64,000 nt of DNA from Streptomyces sp. 1-11 (GTDB lineage: Bacteria > Actinomycetota > Actinomycetes > Streptomycetales > Streptomycetaceae), in contig NZ_BJTV01000002.1 of assembly GCF_007176755.1 (NCBI RefSeq), positions 186,655-250,654 on the forward strand. The letters run 5' to 3'. The notes under the pieces are model-generated. The model did no database searches. It was not told where the DNA came from and saw nothing but the letters and a program-made list of their open reading frames with translations. A program made the position numbers and the translations under genes. Positions 48,811 through 57,516 of the stretch are shown in pieces. Each line of letters begins with the position of its first letter. Within the stretch, counting starts at the first letter, position 1.

Positions 48811-50280
48811 ATGTACCTCACCGACCGTTCCGCACCCGCCAGGGCGGACACCGTCCGGGACCGGAGAAGCGGTCCCGGACGCCGGGTCGCCCCGGTCGTG
48901 CTCGTGCTCGGCACGGTCAGCCTGATCACCGACGTCTCCTCGGAGATGGTCACCGCCGTCCTGCCGCTCTACCTGGTCAGCCGGCTCGGTTTCAGCCCTC
49001 TGGGCTTCGGCACCCTCGACGGCGTCTACAACGGGGTCAGCGCCCTGGTCCAGCTCACCGGGGGCCACCTCGCCGACCGGGTGCGCAACCACAAGCTGAT
49101 GGCCGGGCTCGGCTACGGCCTGTCCGCGCTGTGCAAGCCGCTGCTGCTGCTCGCCGGCAGCATCGGCACGCTCGGCACGGTCCTCGCCCTGGAACGCACC
49201 GGCAAGGGCCTGCGCACCGCCCCGCGCGACGCGATGATCTCCCTGTCCACGCCGGCCCGGGACCAGGGCCGCGCCTTCGGTGTGCACCGGGCGATGGACA
49301 CCACCGGCGCGATGCTCGGCCCGCTCGCGGCCTTCCTCATCCTGCGCGCGGCGGCCGACGGCTACGACGCCGTGTTCGGGGTGAGCGCCTGCGTCGCCGT
49401 GCTCGGCGTGCTCGTGCTGGTGCTGTTCGTACCCGGCAGGCGGCAGGCGGCACGGACGGACGGAACGGACGGCCTTGGCGGAACGGGTGAGCCCGGCGGG
49501 CCGGAGGGGGCAGGTGAGCCTGCGGGAATCGGCGGACTCGGCTGGCCTGGCGGAACGGGCAGGCCTGGCGGGCCGGACGGAACTGGCGGGCCCGGCGGGC
49601 AGGACGGAACCGGTGAGCCTGGCAGAACGGGCGGGCCCGGCGGAACCGGCGGGCCGGACGGGCCTGATGCGTCGGACGGCAGGCCGCCGGTGCGGGTGCG
49701 CGAGGCGCTGGCGCTGCTGCGCGTGCCGCGCCTGCGGGCGCTCGCCGGCTGCGCCGCGCTGCTCGGCCTCACCACCGTCAGCGACGCCTTCGTCTATCTG
49801 CTCCTGCAACGCCGCGCGGGCATCGGCGAGCAGTGGTTCACGCTGCTGCCGCTGGGCACCGCCGTGGTGTTCCTGTCGCTCGCCGTGCCCGTCGGCGCGC
49901 TCGCGGACCGGATCGGGCGGCGCACCGTGTTCCTCGCCGGGCACGTGGGCCTGCTCACCGCCTACGCCCTGCTGCTGTGGGCGCCGGCCACGCCGGTCCT
50001 GGCCCCGGCCGTGCTCGCCCTGCACGGCGCGTTCTACGCGGCCACCGACGGCGTGCTCCCGGCCGCCCTCGCCGGCCTCGTGCCCGAGGAACTGCGCGCC
50101 AGCGGCCTCGCCATCGTCGGCACCAGCCAGGCGCTGGCCCGTTTCTGCTGCTCGCTCGCCTTCGGTGCCGCCTGGACGGTGTGGGGCGACGGCCCTGCGC
50201 TGGCCGGGTCGGCGGTCGGCCTGCTGTGCTGCGCGGCCGTCGCGGGCCTGGTCCTGCGGCCGGCCGGCGGGACCCGATGA
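48811..50280 (+). CDS. MFS transporter with a Gly/Pro-rich collagen-like central loop
   Basis: This 489-residue protein starts at the ATG at 48811. VLVLGTVSLITDVSSEMVTA is the first helix signature of a subgroup of MFS proteins; helices 1-6 end near residue 210, and helices 7-12 begin near 300. GRGKGLRTAPRDAMISLS-like ERTGKGLRTAPRDAMISL and LADRIGRRTVFLAGHVGL are the conserved cytoplasmic loops. Between the halves, about residues 213-290, lies a low-complexity stretch of Gly-Thr-Gly, Gly-Pro-Gly, Gly-Glu-Pro and Gly-Gly-Pro triplets, unlike the charged 30-50-residue loop of most relatives. Substrate is unknown. The next gene follows closely. Confidence 0.88.
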   Translation: MYLTDRSAPARADTVRDRRSGPGRRVAPVVLVLGTVSLITDVSSEMVTAVLPLYLVSRLGFSPLGFGTLDGVYNGVSALVQLTGGHLADRVRNHKLMAGLGYGLSALCKPLLLLAGSIGTLGTVLALERTGKGLRTAPRDAMISLSTPARDQGRAFGVHRAMDTTGAMLGPLAAFLILRAAADGYDAVFGVSACVAVLGVLVLVLFVPGRRQAARTDGTDGLGGTGEPGGPEGAGEPAGIGGLGWPGGTGRPGGPDGTGGPGGQDGTGEPGRTGGPGGTGGPDGPDASDGRPPVRVREALALLRVPRLRALAGCAALLGLTTVSDAFVYLLLQRRAGIGEQWFTLLPLGTAVVFLSLAVPVGALADRIGRRTVFLAGHVGLLTAYALLLWAPATPVLAPAVLALHGAFYAATDGVLPAALAGLVPEELRASGLAIVGTSQALARFCCSLAFGAAWTVWGDGPALAGSAVGLLCCAAVAGLVLRPAGGTR

Positions 50281-50303
50281 CCACCTCAGCCCCAAGGACC
50301 CGC

Positions 50304-51326
50304 ATGACAACGCTCCACCGCCGCCTGCTCATACTCGTCGCGGCGATCCTGCTGCTCGCGGGCGTGGGCGCCGGCGTCGTCCTGCACGCCGCCGACCGCG
50401 CCGACCGCGCCGACCGGCCGCGGGCGGGCGGCCCCGCCGTCGGCGAGGGCAGGCTGACGCTCGCCCAGAAGCACCGACTGGCGTTCGTCAACGCGGCCGC
50501 CGGCCCCCACCGCGCCTCGGTCGCCTCGGTGCCGTCGGCCGACCCCGGCGGCCGGCGGGTCGCCTCGGACCTGAAGTGCGCGCGCTTCTACGCGGCGGCA
50601 GGCACCGGCGTCTGCCTCCGGTCCGAGCCGGGCGTGCTGAAGCAGAGCAACCGCGCCCTGCTCCTGGACGCGAACCTGCGCACCCGGCGCGGTTTCCCGC
50701 TCGCCGGCACCCCCAGCCGGGCCCGGGTCTCGCCCAGCGGCCGCTTCGCCGCCTGGACCGTCTTCGTCTCCGGCGAGTCCTACTCCTCGGCCTTCTTCTC
50801 CACCCGGACCTCGATCCTGGACACCCGCACCATGCGTCTGATCCCCAGCCTGGAGAAGTTCTCCGTCGTCAAGGACGGCAAGCCGTACCACGCCTCGGAC
50901 GTCAACTTCTGGGGCGTCACCTTCGCCGCCGACGACGACACCTTCTACGCCACCCTCAACACGGCCGACAAGACGTACCTGGTCCGGGGGTCGGTCTCCC
51001 GGCGTACGGTCACCACCCTGGTCGAGAACGTGGAGTGCCCCTCGCTCTCCCCCGACGGCACCCGGGTCGCGTTCAAGAAGCGGGTCCTGTCCGGCGCCAC
51101 GCTCTGGCACGAGTACGTCCTCGACCTGCGCACCCTGCGCCAGACGCCGCTGGCCGAACGCCACAGCGTCGACGACCAGGCCACCTGGCTGGACGACCGC
51201 ACCCTCGCCTACGCCCTGCCCGCCGACGGCGAGGTGGGCGGCACCGACCTGTGGACGGTGCCCGCCGACGGCACGGGCGCCCCCCGTCTGCTGATCCCGG
51301 GCGCTTCGTCGCCGGCGCCGCTGTAG
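50304..51326 (+). CDS. Membrane-anchored beta-propeller protein (TolB/WD40-like)
   Basis: This protein is about 340 residues. I prefer the ATG at 50304 with AAGGA at about 5 nt; an earlier in-frame ATG at 50277 overlaps the MFS stop. One hydrophobic segment (LLILVAAILLLAGVGAGVVL) is a membrane anchor or uncleaved signal, then a short DRADRADR repeat. From about residue 60 come propeller-type blades (VSPSGRFAAWTVFVSGES, NVECPSLSPDGTRVAFKKR, DQATWLDDRTLAYALP, GTDLWTVPADGTGAPRLL). The S-P-D/S-G-x-x-x-A-F/W turns are typical of TolB-like blades. It probably acts outside the membrane together with the MFS protein; ligand unknown. Confidence 0.78.
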   Translation: MTTLHRRLLILVAAILLLAGVGAGVVLHAADRADRADRPRAGGPAVGEGRLTLAQKHRLAFVNAAAGPHRASVASVPSADPGGRRVASDLKCARFYAAAGTGVCLRSEPGVLKQSNRALLLDANLRTRRGFPLAGTPSRARVSPSGRFAAWTVFVSGESYSSAFFSTRTSILDTRTMRLIPSLEKFSVVKDGKPYHASDVNFWGVTFAADDDTFYATLNTADKTYLVRGSVSRRTVTTLVENVECPSLSPDGTRVAFKKRVLSGATLWHEYVLDLRTLRQTPLAERHSVDDQATWLDDRTLAYALPADGEVGGTDLWTVPADGTGAPRLLIPGASSPAPL

Positions 51327-51460
51327 CCGGACGCGTGCGCCGCACCACGGCATAAAAGACAGGTAAAGACTGCCGGAAGCAGGCAATGAAACCACGCGCT
51401 CCCGAGTGTCAGGATGCCGACGAGCCGGAGGTCGGCGGCGGGTGAGAGGGGGCGGCGCGC

Positions 51461-51970
51461 ATGGCCTGGTTTCTCGGACTCGGCATCACGGGGGTCGTGC
51501 TGCTCGCCTTGTCGCTGATCTTCGACGGGCTGCTGGACGGCGCGCTCGACGGCGCGCTGGGCGGCGGCCTCGACGGGTGGCTGTCGCTGCCGGTCCTCGC
51601 CGGCTTCGTGTCGATGACCGGCTTCGGCGCCGTCATCGCCCAGGCGGCCACCGGGGTCGGCCCGGCGGGCGCCACCGCCGCCGGCGCGCTGGCGGGGGCG
51701 GCCACGGCCTGGCTGATCTGCCGCCTGAGCCGCGCGCTGATGCGTGACCGCACGGCCGTGGCACCCACCGGTGCCGACCTGATCGGCACCTCGGGCAACG
51801 TGGTGACGGCCATCCCGGCCGGCGGTTTCGGCGAGGTGCTGCTGCGACTGGGCGGCCAGCCGGTGAAGCTCGCCGCACGGAGCAGCGCGCCGGTGCCGCG
51901 GGGCGCCGAGGTCTGGGTCGAGGCGGCGCCGTCGGCGACCTCCGTCCTGGTGCGTGCGGTGGACCGCTGA
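51461..51970 (+). CDS. NfeD-like/OB-fold membrane protein
   Basis: This is a 169-residue protein. Two or three hydrophobic segments (WFLGLGITGVVLLALSLIF, LPVLAGFVSMTGFGAVIAQA, ATAAGALAGAATAWLICRL) are followed by a soluble beta domain from about residue 100 (APTGADLIGTSGNVVTAI, PAGGFGEVLLRLGGQPVKL, GAEVWVEAAPSATSVLV). The beta domain reads like the OB fold of NfeD proteins, which usually partner SPFH/flotillin proteins. The flotillin-type gene 106 bp downstream fits that pairing. The GLLDGALDGALGGGLDGW stretch in the first loop is an unusual Gly-Leu-Asp repeat. Confidence 0.75.
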   Translation: MAWFLGLGITGVVLLALSLIFDGLLDGALDGALGGGLDGWLSLPVLAGFVSMTGFGAVIAQAATGVGPAGATAAGALAGAATAWLICRLSRALMRDRTAVAPTGADLIGTSGNVVTAIPAGGFGEVLLRLGGQPVKLAARSSAPVPRGAEVWVEAAPSATSVLVRAVDR

Positions 51971-52076
51971 CCCGGCGTCACCCCGGCTCCGCCACTCGCC
52001 CGTCTTCGTCCACTCACCGCCCGCGCGGGCGGTGCCGCTCATCCCTCCGGGATGCCACGTGTCTGGGGGCACTGTC

Positions 52077-53612
52077 ATGAGTCCTGTCGTCGTCGCCGTG
52101 ATCGGGGTCGTCGCACTCCTCGTCCTGTCCGGCCTCGTCGTGATCAGCCGCTACAAGGTGGCGGGTCCGAGCGAGGCGTTCATCGTCACCGGCCGCAGAG
52201 GAAAGAAGTCCACCGATCCCGAGACCGGGAGGGTGTTCACCGACAACAGCGGCCAGAAGGTCGTCGTCGGTGGCGGCGTGTTCGTCGTGCCGTTCGTGCA
52301 GCAGAGGTTCACGCTCGACCTGTCCTCGCGGCACATCCCGGTCGCGGTGCGCGGCGCGGTGACCCTGCGGGGGGTGAAGGCCAACCTCGACGGCGTGGCG
52401 ATCGTCAAGGTCGGCGGCACCGAGGACTCCATCCGCGCCGCGGCCCAGCGGTTCCTGATGCAGCAGGACGGCATCGTCGGCTTCACCCAGGAGGTGCTCT
52501 CGGGCGCGCTGCGGGCGATCGTCGGCAGGATGTCGGTGGAGGACGTCATCCGCGACCGCGCCGCCTTCGCCGGGCAGGTCGCGGAGGAGGCCGAGGCCAG
52601 TCTGTCCGGGCAGGGCCTGGTGCTGGACGCCTTCCAGATCCAGGACATCACCACCGAGGGCTCCTACCTGGAGGACCTCGGCCGTCCGGAGGCCGCTCGC
52701 GCCAGGCAGGAGGCCGACATCGCCGAGGCCGTCGCCCGGCGGGCGGCCGAGCAGGCCCGGCTGAAGGCCGAGGAGGAGATCGCCGTCGCCCAGCGGACCT
52801 TCGCGCTGAAGCAGGCGGAGATCAAGGCGGAGACCGACGAGGCCGCCGCTCGCGCGGCCGCCGCCGGTCCGCTCGCCGAGGCGGCCCGGCAGCAGGAGAT
52901 CCTCACCCAGCAGGAGAAGGTCGCCGAGCGGCAGGCCGCGCTGACGGACCGGCAGCTCGACACCCAGGTGCGCAAGCCGGCCGACGCCCAGCGGTACGCC
53001 GCCGAGCAGGAGGCGGAGGCGCGGCGGGTGGCCCGGATCAAGCAGGCCGAGGCGGAGAAGGCGGCGGGCATCGCGGCGGCGCAGGCGGAGGCCGAGCGGG
53101 CGCGGCTGACCGGTGAGGGCGAGAAGCAGCGGCGCGGCGCGCTGGCCGAGGCGGGCGCCATCGAGGGCCTGAAGCAGGGTGAGGCCGAGCGGGCCAGGCG
53201 CGCGGCGGTCGCGGAGGCCGTCCGGCTGGAGGGCGAGGCCGAGGCTGCGGCCATCGCGGCCAGGGGCGGCGCGGAGGCCGAGGCGATGCGCAAGCGGGCG
53301 GAGGCGTACGGGCAGTACGGCGACGCCGCGATCCTGCAGATGGTGGTCGAGGTGCTGCCGCAGATCGTCGCCAAGGCGTCGGAGCCGCTGAGCGCGGTCG
53401 ACAAGATGACGGTGATCTCCACCGACGGGGCCGGCCGGATCCCGCGCGCGGTGGCCGACAACGTGGCCCAGGGCATCGAACTGCTCGGCTCGACCACCGG
53501 CGTCGATCTGACCCGGTTGCTGAAGGGGGTCGCCGAGCGCACCACCACGGCGGCGGCCGGCCAGTCGCCGCACTCCGGCCGGCTCAACGGGAAGGTCGAG
53601 ATCGCGGACTGA
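52077..53612 (+). CDS. Flotillin-like SPFH-domain membrane protein
   Basis: This 511-residue protein starts at an ATG behind GGGGG. One N-terminal membrane helix (VVVAVIGVVALLVLSGLVVI) precedes the SPFH/Band-7 domain at about residues 30-200 (AGPSEAFIVTGRRGKKS, VRGAVTLRGVKANLDGVAIV, LRAIVGRMSVEDVIRDRAAF). Residues about 205-425 are a long coiled coil rich in Ala, Glu, Arg and Gln with the E-A-(E/R)-A repeats of flotillins. A short C-terminal domain follows (VVEVLPQIVAKASEPLSAVD). Flotillins assemble into large membrane scaffolds that organise lipid domains. It is likely cotranscribed with the NfeD-like gene. A strong terminator follows. Confidence 0.92.
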   Translation: MSPVVVAVIGVVALLVLSGLVVISRYKVAGPSEAFIVTGRRGKKSTDPETGRVFTDNSGQKVVVGGGVFVVPFVQQRFTLDLSSRHIPVAVRGAVTLRGVKANLDGVAIVKVGGTEDSIRAAAQRFLMQQDGIVGFTQEVLSGALRAIVGRMSVEDVIRDRAAFAGQVAEEAEASLSGQGLVLDAFQIQDITTEGSYLEDLGRPEAARARQEADIAEAVARRAAEQARLKAEEEIAVAQRTFALKQAEIKAETDEAAARAAAAGPLAEAARQQEILTQQEKVAERQAALTDRQLDTQVRKPADAQRYAAEQEAEARRVARIKQAEAEKAAGIAAAQAEAERARLTGEGEKQRRGALAEAGAIEGLKQGEAERARRAAVAEAVRLEGEAEAAAIAARGGAEAEAMRKRAEAYGQYGDAAILQMVVEVLPQIVAKASEPLSAVDKMTVISTDGAGRIPRAVADNVAQGIELLGSTTGVDLTRLLKGVAERTTTAAAGQSPHSGRLNGKVEIAD

Positions 53613-53623
53613 GCGGTGCACGA

Positions 53624-53675
53624 GTCACACGGACCCGCCGACCGGAGCGCCGGGAGGCGGGTCCCGCTGTGTGAC
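53624..53675. terminator. Long hairpin terminator after the flotillin gene
   Basis: Stem arms GTCACAC (53624-53630) and GACCCGCC (53632-53639) pair with GGCGGGTC (53656-53663) and GTGTGAC (53669-53675), with a small internal loop and a 16-nt apical loop. It begins 12 bp after the flotillin stop codon. Confidence 0.8.
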
Positions 53676-53860
53676 CGGCCGTAAGGCGGGCTGCGTCCTG
53701 CCGGAGTAGCGGGGTGGCCGAGAGGCGCCGTCCTTCATGGTCGACGCACGCACTCCCACGCACAAAACTATGGTGCCCCGCCACATACGCCTACGACCGC
53801 TGCCTTCCTACGGTGTGGCGACACGCAAACGTCCCCCGTCACACGCAGGAAGTGGTGCCG

Positions 53861-55237
53861 ATGTCGTCGCCAGCAAGCGCCCCACCCGCTCCTTCGAACC
53901 TCCCGCGCATCGTCGCCGCCAGCCTCATCGGCACCACCATCGAGTGGTACGACTTCTTCCTGTACGGTTCCGCCGCCGCACTGGTGTTCAACAAGCTGTT
54001 CTTCCCGGACTCCGACCCGCTCGTCGGAACGCTGCTGTCCTTCCTGACGTATGCCGTCGGCTTCGCGGCCCGCCCGCTGGGCGCCCTGGTGTTCGGGCAC
54101 TACGGTGACCGGCTGGGGCGCAAGAAGCTGCTGGTGCTGAGTCTGCTGTTGATGGGCGGGGCGACCTTCGCCATCGGGCTGCTGCCCACGCACGCCACCG
54201 TCGGCTCCGCCGCGCCGGTGTTGCTGACCACGCTGCGCCTGGTGCAGGGATTCGCGCTGGGCGGTGAGTGGGGCGGCGCCGTGCTGCTGGTCTCCGAGCA
54301 CGGCGACGCGCGGCGGCGCGGGTTCTGGGCGGCCTGGCCGCAGACCGGGGCGCCGGCCGGGCAGTTGCTGGCGACCGGTGTGCTGTCGCTGCTCACCGCC
54401 GTGCTCTCGGACGACGCCTTCGGCACCTGGGGATGGCGGATACCGTTCCTGCTCTCCGGTGTGCTGGTGATCGTCGGCCTGTGGATCCGTCTCTCCGTGG
54501 ACGAGTCGCCCGTCTTCAAGGAGGCGCTGCAGCGGGCCGAGAGCCGGCGCGCGGAGAAGCCGGAGAAGCTGCCCCTCGTCTCCGTGCTGCGCCACCACTG
54601 GAAGGACGTGCTCGTCGCCATGGGCGCCCGTATGGCGGAGAACATCAGCTACTACGTCATCACCGCGTTCATCCTCGTCTACGCCACGACCTCGGCCGGC
54701 GTCTCGAAGCAGACGGCGCTGAACGCCGTGCTCGTCGCCTCCGCCGTGCACTTCGCGGTGATCCCGGCCTGGGGCGCGCTCTCCGACCGGGTCGGGCGGC
54801 GGCCCGTCTACCTGCTGGGCGCGGCCGGTGTCGGACTGTGGATGTTCCCGTTCTTCCGGCTCATCGACACCGGTTCCTTCGGGTACCTGCTGCTGGCCGT
54901 GACCGTCGGGCTGGTGCTGCACGGGGCCATGTACGCGCCCCAGGCGGCCTTCTTCGCCGAGATGTTCGCGACTCGGATGCGCTACTCCGGGGCCTCGATC
55001 GGCGCCCAGTTCGCCTCGGTGGCCGCCGGCGCGCCCGCGCCGCTGATCGCCACCGCGCTGCTGTCCGACTACGGCAGCTCCACCCCGATCGCCCTCTACG
55101 TGATCGCGGCCGCGGTGCTCACGCTGATCGCCGTGGGCGTGGCCAAGGAGACCCGGCACCGGGACCTCGCCGAGGTCGAGGCCGGGGACGACGACCACGC
55201 CGAGGCCAGCCCGGCGGCCAGGGCGGGCACCGTCTGA
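53861..55237 (+). CDS. MHS-family MFS transporter (metabolite:H+ symporter)
   Basis: This 458-residue protein starts at the ATG at 53861 with AGGAA at good spacing. It has the MHS signatures: IVAASLIGTTIEWYDFFLYG in helix 1, YAVGFAARPLGALVFGHYGD, RLGRKKLLVLSLLLMGG, LRLVQGFALGGEWGGAVLL, and SVDESPVFKEALQRAE after helix 6. Relatives import carboxylates, betaine, proline or shikimate with protons. It is convergent with a GAF/PucR-type regulator and close to 3-hydroxybutyrate dehydrogenase, so a short hydroxy acid is a plausible substrate. The 248 bp before the gene hold its promoter after the flotillin terminator. Confidence 0.92.
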   Translation: MSSPASAPPAPSNLPRIVAASLIGTTIEWYDFFLYGSAAALVFNKLFFPDSDPLVGTLLSFLTYAVGFAARPLGALVFGHYGDRLGRKKLLVLSLLLMGGATFAIGLLPTHATVGSAAPVLLTTLRLVQGFALGGEWGGAVLLVSEHGDARRRGFWAAWPQTGAPAGQLLATGVLSLLTAVLSDDAFGTWGWRIPFLLSGVLVIVGLWIRLSVDESPVFKEALQRAESRRAEKPEKLPLVSVLRHHWKDVLVAMGARMAENISYYVITAFILVYATTSAGVSKQTALNAVLVASAVHFAVIPAWGALSDRVGRRPVYLLGAAGVGLWMFPFFRLIDTGSFGYLLLAVTVGLVLHGAMYAPQAAFFAEMFATRMRYSGASIGAQFASVAAGAPAPLIATALLSDYGSSTPIALYVIAAAVLTLIAVGVAKETRHRDLAEVEAGDDDHAEASPAARAGTV

Positions 55238-55278
55238 CCGCCCCGCACGGCTCACCGCGCCGACCGGCTCCCTTCGCG

Positions 55279-55500
55279 GGGGGCCGGTCGGCGCCGTTTC
55301 GGGGGGCGGTCAGTACCACTCCGGGGAACGGTCAGTGCCGTTCCGGGGACCGGTCAGTGCCGTCCCGGGGGGCCGGTCGGCGACGTCCCGTGGGACCGGT
55401 CAGCACCACTCCGGGGACCGGCCAGTGCCCTCCCGGGGGCCGGTCAGCACCACGCCGGGGCCCGGCCAATGCCGTCCCGGGGACCGGTCAATGCCGTTCG
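55279..55500. repeat. Tandem array, 10 units of 22-23 bp
   Basis: Ten units with consensus GGGGACCGGTCAGTGCCGTC-CC run without interruption from 55279 to 55500, individual units differing at one to six positions. The array fills the space between two convergent genes. The tenth unit contains the stop codon (55488-55490) and last codons of the regulator gene. There are no unique spacers, so it is not CRISPR. Confidence 0.92.
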
Positions 55501-57440
55501 GGGGTCGCCAGCCGGTGCAGCCGCAGGGCCAGTTGGATCTCCAGGGCGCGGGCCGGCGCCTGCCAGTCCTGGCCCAGCAGGCGGCCCACGCGCTCGAGCC
55601 GCTGGGCGACCGTGTTCACGTGCACGTGGAGGGCGTCCTTGGTGCGGGCGGGGCTCATCCCGCAGGCGAAGTAGGCGTCGAGGGTGTGCAGCAGTTCCGT
55701 GCCGCGGCGCTCGTCGTAGTCCACCACCGGGCCGATGGTGCGGCCGACGAAGCCGCCCACGTCCCGGTCGCCGGCGAGCAGCAGGCCCAGGAAGCCGAAG
55801 TCCTCGGCCGCCGCGCCGTCCCCGCCGCGGCCCAGCAGGAGCAGCGCGTCCAGGCAGCGGCGGCCCTCGGCGTAGGCGGCGGCCACGGTGTCGTGGTGGA
55901 CGGTGAGGTCGGTGACGGGGGCGGAGGCGCCGACGGTGACCGGCTGGTGGACGGCCGTGCCGAGGTGGCGGGCGGTCCGGCGGGCCAGTTCCGTGGCGCT
56001 GTCGCCGGCGGTGAGCGGCAGCAGCAGGACCGTGCCGCCGTCGCGGGCGGCGGCCAGGCCGTGCCGGGTGGCGGCGAGGTGGGAGGCGGCGGACCACAGG
56101 CGGCGCCGGGCGGCGGCCTCCTCGTCGGCGTCGGCGGCCGGGCCGTCCAGCCGGGCGGCCAGGACGACATGGGTGGCGTCCAGGTCGGCGTGCAGGCGGG
56201 CGGCGCGTTCGCGCAGCAGGCGCGGATCGCGGTCGCGGGCGTCCAGGAGGTCGTCCAGCAGCTCGCCCCGCACCCGGTGTTCGGCCTCGGCGGCGGAACG
56301 GCGGGCCAGCAGGAGCAGCGAGGTGACCATCGCCGCGCGCTCCAGGGTGCGCTGGTCGACCGGGTCCAGGTCCGGGTGGCCGCGCAGCACGAGCGCGCCG
56401 AGGAGTTCGCCGCCGGCGGCGACCGCGGCGATCCAGTCGCCCTGGTGGCGCACCGCGTGTCCCTCGGTGCGGGAGGCCTTCAGCGCCGCGGCAGGCGCCG
56501 TGCCGGCCTCGGTGAACTCCACCGTGCCGTCCAGGACCTGGGAGACGGCCGCGGCCACGTCGTGCACCCCGCCGCCGCGCAGGACCAGTTCGGCGAGCCG
56601 GTCGTGCACCTCGGAGGCGCGCTCGATGACCGCGCTGCGGTCCCGGATGATCTCGTTGGCCCGCTCCAGGCCGGCGAGCGCCGAACGGGTCTCGGTGAGC
56701 AGGTTGGCGGTGTCGATGGCGGCGGCGGCGAGCGCGGCGAAGGAGCCGAGCAGGGCGATCTGCCCGCGTTCGAAGACGCGGGCGCGCCGGTCGGCGGCGA
56801 AGAGGACGCCGATGACGTTGGGGCCGAGCATCAGCGGTACGCCGAGGATGGCGACCAGGCCCTCGTCCTCGACGCCGGCGTCGATGGCGCGGGTGTGCTG
56901 GAAGCGCGCGTCCTTGAAGTAGTCGTCGGTGACGTAGGGCCGCGCCGTCTGGGCGACCAGGCCGCCGAGTCCCTCGCCCATGCCGAGGCGCAGTTGCTGG
57001 AAGCGGGCGGCCACGGAGCCCTCGGTCACGCGCATGTAGGTGTCGCCCCGTGCCGGGTCGTTGAGGCTGAGGTAGGCGACGTCCGTGCTCAGCAGGGACC
57101 GGGCGCGCTGCACGATGGCCTGCAGGACGGCGTCCAGGTCCCGGAGGCCGGCCAGGTCGTGGGCGGTCTCGAACAGCGCCGACAGCTCGGCCTCGCGCCG
57201 GCGGCGCCCCTCCAGTTCCGAGCGCACCCGCAGGGCGAGCAGCTTGGCCCGTTCCAGCGCGGCGACCCGGTGGGCCGGCTGCCCCTCGGCGCGGGCGAGC
57301 AGCACCGGCTGTTCGTAGGCCTCCACCGGGGCGTCGCGGGCCAGCAGCTCGAGGTACGGGGCCCCCGCGCCGTCGTCGGGCGCCCCCGTTGCGCCCTCGG
57401 TGGCGGGGGGTCCGGCCTGCTGCAGGTGATCACGAGACAT
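55488..57440 (-). CDS. GAF-domain transcriptional regulator with PucR/CdaR-type C-terminal HTH
   Basis: This 650-residue protein starts at the ATG at 57440. After a variable N-terminus, a helix (VAALERAKLLALRVRSELEG) leads into a GAF domain at about residues 95-245 (ELSALFETAHDLAGLRDLDA, STDVAYLSLNDPARGDTYM, AILGVPLMLGPNVIGVLFAA). A long linker and a GGDEF-like CdaR middle region follow (about 400-560). At the C-terminus TLDAYFACGMSPARTKDALH and VHVNTVAQRLERVGRLLG form the HTH_30 domain of PucR/CdaR regulators. Such proteins usually activate catabolic genes in response to a substrate bound in the sensor part. The convergent transporter and the upstream dehydrogenase gene are the likely targets. 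Confidence 0.88.
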   Translation of the reverse strand: MSRDHLQQAGPPATEGATGAPDDGAGAPYLELLARDAPVEAYEQPVLLARAEGQPAHRVAALERAKLLALRVRSELEGRRRREAELSALFETAHDLAGLRDLDAVLQAIVQRARSLLSTDVAYLSLNDPARGDTYMRVTEGSVAARFQQLRLGMGEGLGGLVAQTARPYVTDDYFKDARFQHTRAIDAGVEDEGLVAILGVPLMLGPNVIGVLFAADRRARVFERGQIALLGSFAALAAAAIDTANLLTETRSALAGLERANEIIRDRSAVIERASEVHDRLAELVLRGGGVHDVAAAVSQVLDGTVEFTEAGTAPAAALKASRTEGHAVRHQGDWIAAVAAGGELLGALVLRGHPDLDPVDQRTLERAAMVTSLLLLARRSAAEAEHRVRGELLDDLLDARDRDPRLLRERAARLHADLDATHVVLAARLDGPAADADEEAAARRRLWSAASHLAATRHGLAAARDGGTVLLLPLTAGDSATELARRTARHLGTAVHQPVTVGASAPVTDLTVHHDTVAAAYAEGRRCLDALLLLGRGGDGAAAEDFGFLGLLLAGDRDVGGFVGRTIGPVVDYDERRGTELLHTLDAYFACGMSPARTKDALHVHVNTVAQRLERVGRLLGQDWQAPARALEIQLALRLHRLATPERH

Positions 57441-57516
57441 GGTCACAGGATTCCGCATCGGCGGCCCGGCCCGTCAGGCCTGTGGAAAACTGCCGGGCCC
57501 GGCGGCGCCGTCCGGT

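Noticed and set aside
53676..53860. A tRNA or small RNA gene after the flotillin terminator
   Set aside because: No cloverleaf arms, TTC-type loop or CCA end could be found; it is treated as the promoter region of the MHS transporter.
55279..55500. CRISPR array
   Set aside because: Units follow one another directly with no unique spacers and vary in sequence, and no cas genes are present.
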